Shown here in pieces: positions 1-13,675 of a stretch of DNA of 64,000 nucleotides. The stretch spans positions 21,499,095 through 21,563,094 of the forward strand of contig CM034603.1 in the NCBI GenBank assembly GCA_020091685.1. The letters run 5' to 3'. Source of the stretch: Lutjanus erythropterus. Its lineage: Eukaryota; Chordata; Actinopteri; Lutjaniformes; Lutjanidae. The notes beneath the pieces were generated by a model that was not told where the DNA came from, made no database searches, and saw only the letters and a list, made by a program, of their open reading frames with translations. A program made the position numbers and the translations under genes. Numbering within the stretch: position 1 is the stretch's first letter; the number at the start of each line of letters is the position of its first letter.

Positions 1-3000
1 GAATTGAACTCAAACTCACCTGCAGTTTTGACTTTGTAGTGTGAACTCTGTAGATGCAACTTAAAGGCCAAGTTTGTACAATTTATGGGTGTTTATTAGC
101 AGTATATGCCAGAAATGTTGTGATGTTTAGTACAAATAAACAACAAATATAAATTACACCTGCCAGGGACAGAATGAACAGCAAATTTTAGCTCTTTAAG
201 TATGAAATACACATGTAAGGGCTCAGAATTATCCTCTTTGCTCCTCTTCAGCTAGTAGACGTCTTCCCCTGCAGTTCACCCTCTGATCCCACTTGACTTT
301 GCACAGCCTGAAAGGCCATCACACAAACATCAGCCACCTCTACTACTAACAGCCTAATTTGTCCCATAAAAGTGCCATATCTGTCCCTCGTTAACGGGAA
401 AACGGAGTAAACCATGAGCCCCTCTTGACAACAGCAACTTTCCAATCATAGCGTAGCAACTGTAACTAAGGCGCTGCAGGCCTGTGAAGCTTCACATGTC
501 TCTCTGTGGTGAAGCGGTGTGCTGGAGGCTCTGACTCGGTGCTACACGAGTCTGGACGGTTTCGTAGTCTTTCAAAAACGTGAACACAAGAGTAAACGTT
601 TGAGGAATGGATTAAACTTTGTCTTTACCTGCTCTAATGTATGCTGTGGGCGTTAGCATGTCCAGCTCACTAATGCTAGCTTCCTAGCTGCAGTAATGTC
701 ACCCCCAGCCAAACTTATGTTACCACTGCATTTGCCAAACCCATGGCTTATTCCCAGGACATAACATTATGAATTATTTCGTGGGGAGTTTGAGGAGGCG
801 GATGTGGGCTGGTGCAGGAGTGGGCCAACGACACAACTCTCTCTGGCTTGCTCTGCTAGATCCAAGCCAGGTTAGCTTAGCTCTTATCCTGGAACACTTC
901 CTGAGGTCTTGGTGGTCCAGCTGGGTAACTGTCTTAAAGTCGCTGCACTCAGTCTAGTCCCTGCACTTCTTTTTCCCACGTTAATGTGTGTATTTCTGTT
1001 ATCTATCATATGATATGTTTCGTATTTCACCATCTGACCGATGCAACAGAAGCATTTAATTGTTTCTGGACACCCTGAGGGAAATATCTTTCTCTTAAGC
1101 TGATAATTCTCCCCTGTGTTCACCAGCTAGTTGCTGACTTTATCTGTCCACCATTGGGTGCTGGGCAGGCAGAGTACAGTGGGTTTATAGATCTTTATAG
1201 ATTAAAACTGCTTGCTGCATCTGGAGATGACGTTCATTTAGGTTGCGACCAGTAAAACCAAGGACCTGAAAGACACTAAAATGCTGAAGACTGGAGGGGA
1301 AACCGGGTTTATCAGTATGAGTGACCCCTTTCACGCTGTCATTTGATTTGGTTTGATCTACTGTTAATAAAAAACAGTTAACTTCATTACTTTGGTTTGG
1401 TTGAGCAGCGAGTGCTACAGTTTGAAACACATTAAAACAAACGATTTCACTTTTGCCAAAAGGGGAGAAAATAAGGTTTCATTTTTTTCGTTAATGACTG
1501 ACTTCTTGCAGAATGCATCATTCATTTGAGTTAAAATGAAATATTGTACTGAGGTCATGACATTAGCTTCTACAAGCTCATAAAATTAGACTTTTTGGAA
1601 GGAACATCAGCCTGCACAACCTCCAAATAACAGTCCATCTCTCCATGTGGCTTTGTCAACAAAGTGGTGGTGATAATTTGACCAGTCTTTGGGTCAGTGT
1701 TGTGTGCTTCCTGCCTGGTGCAGCAGCCGGCAGAGCGAGACTCCTGCGGGTCAGAAGCGTTAGAGCTGTGGAACAGATGCACACGATTAACTCAGGCTAC
1801 TTCAGATTAGTCGCCTTTTGAAGTTCAAGTTCCTTTTTTGTGACATTTTCTTTTGGAGACCAGCGATGCCTTGTAACTCGAGACAGAGGGGAGGGCTGGG
1901 TGAGCTGGGAGTGGGAGCAGGGGGAGGTGGTGTGGGGGTCTTTTTGGGTGGTCTGCTCCAGGAATCAGGAATGCTGAAAGTTTGCCTTTGAGCTCATACA
2001 GATTGTTCAGCCACTCAGTATCTGATTTGGCCTCCAAAACCCAAACCTTACCACTTCCAACCATTCACATTGGGCCTTCAAGCCGCACTGTGCATCTGTG
2101 TATTAACCTGTCAATAATACTGTGATTTAATATTCAGAACAGATACCAGAGCTTCTCCTCACTTTTTTTTTTTTTTTGAAAAAAGAAGGTCAAGGGGAAG
2201 CGTTTTAGCAGCTGCAGGAAGAATTAATTTTACAAGAGATGAAAGATTTAATTGGCTTTTCCTTATTTATTTTTCCACCTCTCCTTTTACTAATTGGGAC
2301 AAACAATCAGTCAGTTGCCACAAAAGCACAATACTTTTTTTTTTCAATTATTAGTTGTTATTGGTGAAAAGAATAAGCAAACAAATGCAGTGCCAATTTT
2401 ATTTTGTTTTTCACCACCCAACCCCACCTTACCCACAAATTACCCCCCATAAGATTATTCGCTGTTGACAGTCAGACTGTAGCACTAGAACTGGAACTTA
2501 AACTCGTCCACACGCTCTCATATACTGCACACACCCATCCACAAATATTTACTTATAGTCTTTTCATTTTACCTCTGCTTACTATCGTTTTGCTCGTAAA
2601 TAATCTTGGATGATGAATGTATGTGTGCATGAATGTGACTAAATAGCAGACTGATATTGAAAGAAATATATTACAGTAAAGACAAACCTAAATTACATTT
2701 CAGAGCTCTCATAGTTTAAGCATTTTCCTTTTTCATAGTATTTTGATAATGAATTTATTTCATTGTTAAACCACTGGAGCCTGCTTGAGAACCAGCAGTG
2801 GTACTAGTACCACAGTTTGAGAGTCTGTAGGAGGTTAAAGGATTAGTGTCTGATAATAAGGTGTAGATTCTAAATTGTGAGGAAGTTGCCATTTCCATCC
2901 TTTTGGAAACTGATTTCCCTCTAACTTGAACCACATGGTTCAGCAAAATGTTTAATGTGATGAAACTAATGTTATGCTATGCTAATGTGATGTCTTCTTC

Positions 3001-3066
3001 AATATCATCCTATCATCATGATCATCCTGTCACACAGTGGTACAGGAGCATCACTGCCAATTAAAG

Positions 3067-3192
3067 GTGGAATCAGTGATTCTGGAGAAAGGCAGCTGAC
3101 TGTTGAGTCTCATTCCCAGGACGTAAAAATACCAACGCCATACCAACAAAACAGCAAGACTTAACAATCAGCTTTCTCCAGAATCACTTACT
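3067..3192. mobile_element. short palindromic MITE
   Basis: The terminal arms AGTGATTCTGGAGAAAG (near 3074-3091) and its reverse complement (near 3172-3189) are nearly perfect. The inner arms (GCAGCTGACTGTTGAGTCT and AGACTTAACAATCAGC) also pair. Fragments with the same TTGAGTCTCATT core occur near 8755-8775 and 14108-14125, so it is a dispersed family. Confidence 0.7.
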
Positions 3193-5514
3193 TATCATAT
3201 AAGCTGTATTTGACAGAAGTATTTAAAACACAAAATTGAAACTCTGCATAAACTTAACTGATGTTATATCTGTCCTAGCAAAAATATGCACGTATAGGAG
3301 CTTTACTAATAAATATGATTATACAGCTCTGTAGATACATATGAAGGATATACAGACTCAGGGACACTGTTTGGAGCCAATATTGCATTATGTTTTTAAT
3401 TTACAAGTGGAGCTTGGCCGGGAGAAACAGTCACTGCTGGGGACTCATTTGTCCTTTACGTAAATCTTATATGCAGTTATAAAATGTAAACCAAATGTTT
3501 ATCAATGATGAATTACTTGGCCTAATCTACTGCCATATGTGTCGCAGAATGTGTTTTCTTTTTCCTTCGCAGTGCAACAAACTGCATGCAGGGAAAAAAG
3601 AAAAAAAACAATATAAAGCGCTATGCAGTTATGTCTTTATAAAAAGCAAGGGGTGATGATGGAACGCCACATGAAAATAATAGCACCAGTTCTCCATAAA
3701 ACCTGATGAGAAGATGACTGCATTCACCTAAAGCTGCCAAAAGTGATTTTCTGCTGTTGCACACCACTTTTGAGGAGTCATTCATTAATACTGGTGAAGA
3801 GAATAAAGTGTGAGAAGATTAATTTTGCTTTGCAGTACTAATTATGTGGGTTAACAGAGCTGAAATAGTTATTTTAAAGCTGAATACAGTTTTCTGACAG
3901 TAATAACAGTATAAGTGTTTACTAAAATTTGCAGCTGCACTGTTGGTCCCTTTACAAATTCGAGATCACAGGCAGTCTGACAGATTATGAGGCAAGTGTT
4001 TGAGATAGTTTAGATATTGTCCGACATTTTCCTCCGTCACTCCTCCCATCTGTTTTCAACCTGCTGGAGGGACCGGACAAATCGTCCCGGCCAAGAGATC
4101 GAGTCAGTGAAATGTTTGAAAATCCATTGCCTCACAACTCATCAGTAATGAAGTGTTTGAAACAGCGCGGCTTGGGGAGGAGGAGGGGAGGAATGAGACG
4201 GTTTCAGGCTGCGTGACAAATCCTCTGCAGGTTTCTAATGGCCGACAGAGTCATATAACACTTTGGCCAGGTCATTAATAACTTTAGTTTGAGGCTCTGA
4301 GACACTTTTATTCATCAGTGTGTTCAAAAGTGACATTCAGACTTAACTTAGTATTTCACTTTAGATGGTGACGGTGAGAGAATCACATCTGGGCTCTCTG
4401 ATGGGCGGACACAAAGCTAAGTTGCTAAAGTAAACCAGAAGATGTTTTGCACTAGAAATTAAATCTTTCCCTCAAGGGGTCAGACACTGTTGTTACAGAA
4501 AGCACTGTAACAGCCAGTATTACTAAAGTAACTCATTACATTATGAGATTACTGCCATTTAAAAAGTAACTTGTTATATTAAACCGTTACCTACTCAATA
4601 CAATATAGTTCAATACATCCAACTCTAGACCTGACTTGAGATATTCATTTCAGTGGCCACTGAGACTGAAGGCCGTCTGTCCCATCAACATAAATAAAGA
4701 TGGACGACACATCTGCTGTCATCTGCACAAGTGACATTACTTAAAAACTGTAGAGTCTGTGCAGTAGTGATCAGAGTTGGAGCCACAGTATTGAATTCCC
4801 ACACATATACCCAGCTGAGCTCAGCTCACTTTTTATAGTGGGAAATAACTAGTTAAACCAGACTTATCAGAAAATGAATACTTAAACAATCATCAGCGTG
4901 ATCAGAACTACCAAACATGACGGAAACCATCTTTGTTTAAGTGATGTTTTAGTTTGGCAGGATGTTGACCTATACTGCAACCAGCTACCACTGGACCAAT
5001 CAGATATTTTGATGGAGTTGTCACGTTGTCCATCTATAGTTGTCCTGCAGGTAGTGGCAGTTCTTGCTTTGGTGGAAATACGGTAAAAATGCAGTGTAAC
5101 AGATTGCTTATTTGAAAACTCAGTACCTGAAGCGCAAAATTAACATGTTAAATTACTTGTATGTACATTCATGCTGACCTGTCACAGTACAGACATTACA
5201 GTCTGATGTGCACAGCTGCACACAGACAACCTGGTTTGTAGATTGATGCATGTAATGTAGAACCAAAGTTCACAAGTGTGCGTTCTGCCGGAAAACTCTG
5301 AGCTGCACATCATTAGCAACATGTGCTAAAGTTAGCACAACTGGCTGATTAGCGTATCAGTCAATTAAAATGAAATGCTGGAGATGGATGACCCGCCTGT
5401 GTCCATTAAATCAGGGAACAAATCAGGTTTCCAGTCACCTCAAAGCTGAGTTATTTAAATTACTTTATATACTTCAGCTGTGTGACCTAATTTAACAGGT
5501 GTTACACAGTATTT

Positions 5515-5650
5515 GGTGACCTGTCACATTAACACTGGAGCGAATCTTATATCTTGCGATTGGTACGATTAGACTTGTGTGTTCATCAGAGCTGTGATTA
5601 AAGGTTCCGGTGGGCTGCAGAAGATTTTCAGATTTCAAACAGGGCCGTGA
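5515..5650. repeat. dispersed repeat, copy A (partner at 29995-30150)
   Basis: It shares TGGTACGATTAG, TTGTGTGTTCATCAGAG..GT.ATTAAAGGTT and TTTTCAGATTTCAAAC blocks in the same order with 29995-30150. The family is not identified. Confidence 0.7.
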
Positions 5651-6894
5651 CATTCTTGGGAATGGCTGATCTAATTGTTTCCACCCAGTTTTAATAACGA
5701 AAGCTGGGAGACTGTCCTCAGCCTCTACTGAGTGAAGCATTTAGGGACTGACTTGTGAGTTTAGGGCATTTGACATCTGTGTACCGTTACACCCCTGGTC
5801 ACAGATGTGTTCATTTCCAAAGAAGGAAAATGGAGTTTCCCAAAAGATGGAAAATTAGTTCATCTTACAGTTGTAAGTCTGCATTCTTGTAACTGGCTAA
5901 ATTTGTACCACTTCCTAATGTGTTATACTTGATATCACTTTATATTCACAAGAAGAATTGCACCTAGTCCTCATATCTAAACCACAAAATAGGCTGCGTG
6001 AAGAAAACCGTCTGTTCAAAGGTCTACTAACTCGCTGTCAGAGCTTTCAGCTGGTGTGAACTATATATCTGGACGTCTTCTTTTTGAAAATGGTTTCTGG
6101 CGTTGGATGTGAATGTCCTCCTTGGTCTTTCTCCCACTGTTCAATGACTTCTGGTTGATGACCTTAACTTCCTCTCAGTTCATGTTGTGATGAGACTTTG
6201 TCTGTTTGTAGACAGCTGATATTGTCCATTTCTGGTGTTTATTCAGTCTCTTGTCTAGAGTCAGTGCCATTTCACTGATGTAGCGTTAATCCACAGGCGT
6301 TGCAGGTGATGTCATATGTCATAGCACAGGTAGTATTGGTAAAATCACTTTAGTGTTAGCTCTATGGGTTTTCATTATGATAAGGTTACCAATCACTAAC
6401 AGGCCAAACAGGCTTCAACAGTCATAAGAGTCATTATTTGCGCAGGCACAGAGCATTGCTTGTTAGAAAGAGGTTTTTACGTGTTTGAACAAACAACTAA
6501 TGCTGTAATGTTTGTGCTGAAAAAGGACCTGTTTTAGTTAATTAATCATGATGGTTATTATTAAAGTCCAGGTGAAATGGTATTTTGAGAGTGTCTTCAG
6601 TATTGACAGTATTGTGAGGCATGTCCGAGTGTAACAGTTGAGTAGGCAGGCAGGACATAATACTGGGAGGAATTTGATTTGAACATTGAAAAGTGGGCAT
6701 GTCATAACCTGATCTACAATGTTATTGTTAGCTAGCTAACTGATTAATCTGAGCTCTGTGGTGCTAAAAGTTGAAGATTGGATCATGGGTGGATGTCATG
6801 ATATTATTGGCTTATTTATTTTGTTATAAGAATATAAAGAAACTGATTTTTTGTTTTATTTTGTCTTTCTATATACAGTTACTTGTTACTTTAG

Positions 6895-7135
6895 CAACAA
6901 ATAAAGCTCCATCAGGAAACCCAGGAGGGCTGCTGATCCTGGTTCTGTTACAGTTACCTACTCTAGCAACAAGTATGCTAAAGCTACTTGTCCATCAGGA
7001 AAGCTCTGTAATTAAATAACCAAGAGTTGAAGCTGAGCAGCTGGAGTACATCAGAGGGAAAACCAGAAATATTTTCTCCATAAAATATGATCCACTTTTA
7101 CCCAAATCAGTGAATAAAGTTATACAGTTGTGTTT
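6895..7135. repeat. dispersed repeat, copy A (partner at 47160-47285)
   Basis: It shares AAAACCAGAAA.ATTTT...CCATAAAATATGATCCA and AAATCAGTGAA with 47215-47280, preceded in both by a related GAGTTGA.GC.GAGCAGC block. It also contains a local duplication of TAGCAACAA and CCATCAGGAAA words. Confidence 0.7.
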
Positions 7136-7424
7136 TTGTACAGTGAGGCCTGAAACACTGCAGTTCCCTCTGGTGAACGGCTCTATGCTCCTTGCATGTT
7201 CAGCTTTGTCATAAGTGAGAAAGCACTTCATTAGATGCAAATTTAGTAACGCCTCCAATGCAGGATGAGTCATTAACAGTTTTTAGTCAGTTTTCAGAAA
7301 AAGACAAACTGTGGAATATCATTAAAAATACCTGATAATGTTTATAAAACTACTTTTTTTGTCATTGTTGGCCTATTGTTGGATTTTGACTTCTTAGATA
7401 GTTAAATAGCACAATATGACTGAA

Positions 7425-7458
7425 GATAAGATAAGATAAGATAAGATAAGATAAGATA

Positions 7459-7488
<30 letters not shown>
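7425..7488. repeat. (GATAA)n pentanucleotide microsatellite, about 13 units
   Basis: This is a perfect run of GATAA units. It is followed by AAGTTTATTAATCCCAAAGAAAATTCTTGTGCC, which matches the widespread fish word ACTTTATTGATCCC-AAGGAAATTC found at the 3' end of non-LTR retrotransposons. The run therefore looks like the microsatellite tail of a minus-oriented LINE/SINE copy. Confidence 0.9.
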
Positions 7489-7489
<1 letters not shown>

Positions 7490-7535
7490 AAGTTTATTAA
7501 TCCCAAAGAAAATTCTTGTGCCAGATTGCTGCAAA
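7489..7535 (-). mobile_element. non-LTR retrotransposon 3'-end fragment
   Basis: The motif TTTATTAATCCCAAAG..AAATTCTTGTGCCA is adjacent to the GATAA tail. The orientation (tail to the left) implies a minus-strand insertion. The family is not assigned and the element is strongly truncated. Confidence 0.55.
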
Positions 7536-8281
7536 ATACTGCACATGGGAATGAACATAATATAGCACTTGATATTGAAAAGTAAAGCGAGATACACCAT
7601 CCAGAGGGATTTTACTCCAACATGGCAACCCAAATGTTATTTTTATTGATGACCTTTGGTGATCTGTAAAACATAATGAACCATTTTGAAAGCCATTACT
7701 ACTAGCTTATAAACCTTTTATAAAGTATGACTTAAAGCAGTACCTCTAAGCGTTTATGTACTTACAGGCAAATCAAAACCACCTTGTACTTAAAAAAAAA
7801 AGCTCAAACAACAAGCCATTAAAAGTATCTTTGAATCCAGCTCACAAATGGCTCACATATTTTATGTCCTCTGCACACACACACACTGCTTCTGCTTCAA
7901 ATTCAGTGTTCAGTGCACAATAAGCACCACATACCCCACAGTAAGGCATAAAAGAATGGGGATTATCTTTTCAATTTACCCCGGCCTTGATGTTATGCAA
8001 ACAAGATGGAGTGGAGAGGAAAAAAATCCGGTTAGTTGGACACCATGGAATCTGTTTCTTGAACCTAGAATAGCGAGATCTGTCAGGCTTTAAGTCCTAA
8101 TGTAGTGCAGCTGATCCCCCCAGCTTTCACAGCCTCATCCCATCTTTCAATCATAAGATTATAACAGATTCTTAATGGGACACAGACGCCACATTCCCTC
8201 AGTCTGTAAAGGCCTACAGGCATCCCAATCATATTGTTCACATTCAGCTTGAAACAATCTGAAGATGACAAAAAGTCTGTG

Positions 8282-8322
8282 ACACACTCACACACACACA
8301 AACACACACACACACAGACACA
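8282..8322. repeat. (CA)n microsatellite
   Basis: About 41 bp of CA repeat with two single-base interruptions (CTCA, CAAAC, CAGACAC). Confidence 0.95.
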
Positions 8323-8849
8323 CTGTTCTCATCAGGCCATGGCCGGGAGGAGAGCGAGGTGATGATCTGCACATTGTGCTCACAGCTTCACTGGTTACTG
8401 TGAACCTGAAGGAGCACAGAAGAGTTAGAGGAGGATATTTGTGTGTGACCTTTGGTTGAATATGTGCTCAGAAGGTTAGATCTTTCCAAACTTTTTGTTG
8501 GATAACGACTAAAGTCGTCCGTCCATTTCACAACCAAACAAATCTTATTCCAGACAGAGGTGTTTGTTAGCTAAATTGAGTGGATATCTCCCAAAACTAG
8601 TGGAAATAAACCCACACACAACAACCAGGATAAAGACACCCTCTTGACTTGACTAACTCAGACTGCTTAGGCCTCATATTAGCTTGGGCTGAATTTAAAG
8701 GTAGTATAAGTAGGATTTGCCAGTTGCTGTTTGTAAACACAGCAGAAAGATTGTTGATTGAGTCTCATTCCCCTGTTGGTAAAATTTCCAGAGGACAACA
8801 AAATAATAAGAAAATAAGAATAGTAAGAATAGTTTTTTGCAGTACTTGT

Positions 8850-9300
8850 ACTTTTATGAGTATATTTTCAAGTCTGTACTTTTACTCATGCTTATCTATG
8901 CATTAACTTAAGTCATCTACTTATAACATCACAATTGAACACGGAGCATAACTTGAATTAATATCCAAATGTTTCACCTGAATTTTCGTAGCCAATAAGG
9001 CTGTCTGATCATAAACGAACTAATGAAAACCAGGATATATGGACAAAGAAAACCACTGTGACCACCGAGCAGAACAGACCAGGAGTTTAAAGTAGACTTA
9101 AGATTTTGAAAACAGAAACCCCTATGATTGAATGCTGCTATTGTCAATGCATTAAACATCAATGGTTAAAAAGTAACTAATACTCTGAGTAATTTTTGAG
9201 AAGAATACCTGGTACTTTTACTTCAGTATTTTCTAACACCAGTAGTTTTACTTGTTATTGAGTAGTATTTCAGTAATGTAACAGTATTTGTACTTGTGAT
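8850..9300. mobile_element. TACTCAAGTA-type teleost repeat, copy A
   Basis: It shares blocks in the same order with 33925-34700: TTGTACTTTTATGAGTA, ACTTTTACTCAT.CTTA, AGCATAACTTGAATTAATATCCAAA, a GACCACCGAGCAGAACAGA block, AATGCATTAAACATCAA-GGTTAAAAAGTAACTAATACTC, and a final GTAATGTAACAGTA. It is a degenerate non-autonomous element with no coding capacity. Confidence 0.75.
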
Positions 9301-11630
9301 TATTTAGTTTTGCGTGAATGAATTGTCTTTGAGAAAAATCCTGCACAGTCTGCCTTTAAGATCACCTGCTGCACAATGAGTTTGAATTTGTCCCCCATTT
9401 TTTGTAACAGCACAAGGGCATCTCTCCATCACAAGAACAGAGAAGACGAATGATTATAGTAACTAATAAACTCCCTGTACATTGGACTTGAAATGAATCA
9501 GAGCCTATCATTTAAGGCAGTCATTCCCAGAGACTGGAGACTTTATCTGGGTCACCAAATAAATAAAAGACTATGGAAAAGAATTCAGCAAATTTCAGAT
9601 TTATATCTGCAGTACACCTTTAATAAAACATTTCAAGTCTGTATATTGTTTCACTGCCCTGACTTTTACCCTTGACTTGCTTTTTGTCCTTATCTAAAGT
9701 ATACAGGAACAGTACATATACAGCAGACATATGGAGTGAACTACATCACATACTGTTGAGTAAAATTATGTTCCAAGGCTGGATTAAGTAATGATTCTTA
9801 ATTGTGAAACAGAACCTGGAAGTCTGGGTCCTGTTTGCCCTACCTTTGAGAGTTACCATTCAAAACAAATGAACAAATTAAATGTTTGGATATACATTTG
9901 CACAAACTAGTTCATTTGAAGCATACTTGAACCTTTGGATCGGTGTGTTTTTTTTGTTTTTCCGACTTAAAACCTATAATCTCAAACAGAGTATCTGGTA
10001 GAAAGTCTTATGCAAGAATCCATCAAATAAAAAAAATAATAAAAAAAAACTTTTTTTTCCAAAAGAAGGACTACGTGGTAATTCTTCGTCTCTCCTCTGA
10101 GCCAAAGAAAAAAGCTCAGTCTTAGTTTCTAATCATGTGTTGGCCAAACACAGGGAGCTCCATTGTGACCCAAGAATACAGCATTTAAGGATGTTTTCTG
10201 GGTCACTGAAGCAGAACTCAACACTCTTTCACATACGTCACACACACACCTGAGGACACAAAGAGGGGCAGCAGAGATTGTGTATCACTCCAAAACTAAA
10301 AGATTTCTGCAAACATGCACAAGCACACACACACACAAAGAAAAATGAGAAGGTTTTCGTGCTTTGTAGAGTTGAATTACACACACATGCTCCCGAAACT
10401 GCAAACAGGCGTGCATGCAGATACACAGTGACTGATGGGAGAGTCAGACACTGCTGAGTGGTTGCATTGTTGATGACAAGCGTCCATGAAGGAAGGACAG
10501 GCTTCCTGTCTGTGATCTTGTTGTCGTGGAGACAGCAGGGCCCAGTCAAATAGATTAGCCCAAATCCTTTGATCTTTAAGTGGGAAACCAAAGAGGATCC
10601 TTAAATTGGCACCGCTTTTCCACATAAAACAAACCACTGGCATAGTTCTGGAGTTTTTCTGTCAACGGCTTTCATCTAACTCGATGCTCACTGGAAAAAT
10701 CTGCATTTTAAAACTTTTAAACCGGCATCTTGTAGGTCTGGTAAGAGTGATTTGTCTGAGTGGAGCCAAAGAGCCACTCTTTATAGGGACATCTTATTTA
10801 AGTGGAAATGTTAAAGAGCCAACAGGAACTGTGGTCAAACTCTAAATAACAATACTAATTTATATTTCATGAACTAATTAACATGGCATTCGTGTGGGTA
10901 TTTTTTGAACATGAATGGACGGCTAGGCTAACTCGCTAACATTGGCTACTGTAGGTGGATTAAGGCTGAAACATGCTTCTTTGGGTCGCACAAAGGCGTA
11001 TGTGGAAGGTGGTTGTTCGCTTGGCTGTGTCTTTTGTACTTACACGCCTTTTGATTACACATATACACATTTTTCCTTCTCCATTTCAAGCCTGGCTCCT
11101 GGTGGGAGTTGCATCAACCAATCAGCTTGCTTGATGTACAAGTCTGCATGACACATGGTTGATATTTGGGACATAATCCTCAGCTCATCTTTGAGCTTCT
11201 GTAACCTACAACACAGTTTTTGTGTAGGTCCACAGAGACATGTATGTGCATCTTCATATGAGCATAATTTAACTTCATAGTACTACACTTTTTGCAAATG
11301 CTCTTGACACTATATAAAGATTCCCTCCACGTAAAATGTGTTTTCTTATGTTTATTTCCCCTAAAATGTCTGACCTTGACTACTGACTTAGCCAGGCAAA
11401 TTAGATTTGGAACGTAACAAATTTGAAAGCCAATCGCAATGAAACGAGACTTCAAATCTGCAGTGCAGAGCAGATTTGTCAGTATAGAGAGCGAGAGTTT
11501 GCTTTAGCTAACAGGCTAAAAAATATATTAAATATATATAAACAAATATGATATGTTTGCCAGGTGCTGATTTTGGTACAGAGCGGTCTGACTGGGGCTC
11601 AAATGTATTCCTGAATCACTTGTTCCCACT

Positions 11631-11968
11631 AGAGCTGCAACAATTAATTGAACAATTGGTTATTAATCAATTCTTGAATGCATAATTTGATAATAGTGCT
11701 ATTTTGATAATCGATTAATATGATAATTAATTAATTGCTCTTTTTTTAGGAACAAAAGGCAAAATTCTTAAATGTAAGAATTGTAAAAATGTAATTCTTA
11801 AACTTAAATGTGAATATTTTCTGGTTTCTTTACTTTTATAAGAGTAAACTGAATATTTTTGAGTTGTGAGTAAAACACGACATTTGACGACATCATTGTA
11901 GGATTTTGGAAACACTGACATTTTTCACCATTTTAATACTACAGAATAATTGTTAGTTGCAGCCTTAG
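11631..11968. mobile_element. GGGCTGCAAC-type MITE, copy A
   Basis: The terminal inverted repeats AGAGCTGCAAC (11631) and GTTGCAGCCTTA (to about 11967) enclose AT-rich sequence with ATTAATCAATT/AATCGATTAAT words. It is the same family as the copies at 46613 and 52858. The flanks ttcccact and ttccatcc may be a decayed 8-bp target duplication. Confidence 0.7.
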
Positions 11969-12249
11969 TTCCATCCAGCAGTTTTTAGGCACGTTCAATT
12001 TGCACAGAAGAAAAAAAAACTTTAGTGAAGATACCACAGTCTGAAATAAAGAAAAGAGATTTGTCAAGTTCACCTTGGTAATGCAGCGCGTGCTTCTGTT
12101 CTTATACTAACAAAGAAGTCACGATGCCTCTCACTGTAACCTGCCAAAACCGAGAAAATAAAGAATCAAAGGAGCGTTAGGAGTGTATGTAACTGCAAAG
12201 TCACAGATTCAAGTAAGGCATTCCCTTTCTCCATCACTGTAACTGTACT

Positions 12250-12530
12250 GGAATATAATAAGAATCATGTTTTTGTTTCCTTAGAATGAGCCGTTTATAT
12301 CTACAGAGGGTGTGTGTCCTCTTCCACATAGGTCGCCGTTTTGTACCACCATGTTTCTACAGCAGAAAGGTCAAACCAAACACTGGCATTTGATTGGGCC
12401 TTTAGCGTTTTCGTGAGTCTCGCAGCCACTTTCTCCTCCTCATTTGGAAGGGGAAAGTGAGACAAGATGCTTTCAGTCTGCAAGTTCACCGCTAGAAGCC
12501 ACTAGATCCTACACACCGGTCCTTCACAAC
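12250..12530. mobile_element. TCCAGTGTG-type MITE, copy A (left end decayed)
   Basis: It contains GAATGAGCCGTTTATATCTACAGAGGG, a CAAACACTGGC core and the right terminus CACCGCTAGAAGCCACTAGATCCTACACACCGGTCCTT. The same parts occur in the copy at 21153-21479 and the fragment at 36415-36475. Confidence 0.65.
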
Positions 12531-13604
12531 AACACAAACTCCATCTTTGATTGAAATCTGCAATCAAATTTTAGTTTCATTAATCGTATAATCTTATAAT
12601 GTCCACTTGAACATAAATGTAATTGATGGATAGCAACATGAGCGTATAATTTCATCAGAGAAATAACTGTAGTCTTATTATATCTTGAAAAACTGCAGTC
12701 CAGGGTAAGTTTGGTTCTGGCTCCTCTCTCTCTTCAGTTGGACTCCATGTGTTGTCATGTGGTCTTTTGTACCAGTAAGTCCGGTTGTAATCTGAATTTC
12801 TCAGTTGTCAATACGCCTCTGCACCGATGTCAACAAGACAAACTCTGCTGTGTTTATTGCACTTGACGATTAAAGTGATTCCTGATCCTGCAGCTCATTT
12901 AAAACCTCTTGAAATTTTGCAGCAGCAGGCTCAAACACTTGTCACTCAGCACGCTGCTCTCTGTATTTATCTTCATCTTTAATAAACAAAATCAGCTCTT
13001 AGTCCTTTCTGTTTATTCTCTGCCGGGTCCGATTGCCCTCCAATCAAAACAGTCGGGTCATTCCATTGTGCTTAGCATCTAGCATCCGTTAGCCTGCCAT
13101 TGTGCCGCCCTGCTTTGGTTTACTGCATAAACAGTTATTTGACATGTAAGATAAACACTGCATGTCATGGCTGCCTCACAGACAGACAGAGAATGAAGGG
13201 GGGAGAGAAAGATGGTGGAAATACTGACTGTATTTTTGCAGTCATAATCTGTGCTTCCTCTCCAGCAGACAGATGAGAAAGCATCATTTTGAAGAGGACA
13301 GATTAATCTCACTGTCTGTGGCTTTCACTGCTTTTCATGTCTTCTCAGCTACATTAACGTCCCCGGTGACCGGCGACCCGAGGGAAATTCTTAATGTACG
13401 CCTATATGTTTATTGTGGTCAGTGCCGAAGACGGAGCTGCGTGGGCTTCCTGCCAACCTCTACAGTGTCACATGAGGGTCATAAATCAAAACTATTATGA
13501 GGTTTGTGTAATGGTACAGTACGAGCGGTTCTGGAGAGTCGTGGGGGAGACGGGTTTGATTCAGCTTGTGTTCTGTCATCCTGCTGATGCTGGTGTGGTA
13601 GTTG

Positions 13605-13675
13605 GTGGCCTGGTGGTCAGACAGACTGTCCTTCAAACACAGGACCGACTGGGGTACAAACCCGCTGCGTCAGCA
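13605..13675 (+). mobile_element. possible tRNA-derived SINE head
   Basis: TGGCCTGGTGG resembles a tRNA A box, and about 45 bp later GGGTACAAACCC resembles a B box. The stretch cannot fold as a functional tRNA gene as far as I can see. It lies inside the 164-codon open frame at 13394-13888, which is therefore probably not a gene. Confidence 0.35.

Larger units (their letters stand above)
1..7424. other. gene-free stretch with repeat fragments
   Basis: No exon is recognised. Bases 250-600 are moderately GC-rich and contain a 31-codon minus-strand frame from an ATG at 449, beginning MIGKLLLSRG, with no similarity known to me. A MITE lies at 3067-3192 and repeats shared with other parts of the window lie at 5515-5650 and 6895-7135. 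Long T tracts occur near 2164-2178. The remainder is AT-rich with nothing visible. Confidence 0.6.

Noticed and set aside
7394-7633. 79-codon minus-strand frame containing YLILSYLILS repeats
   Set aside because: The repeats are a translation of the GATAA microsatellite (TTATC on the minus strand); it is not a gene.
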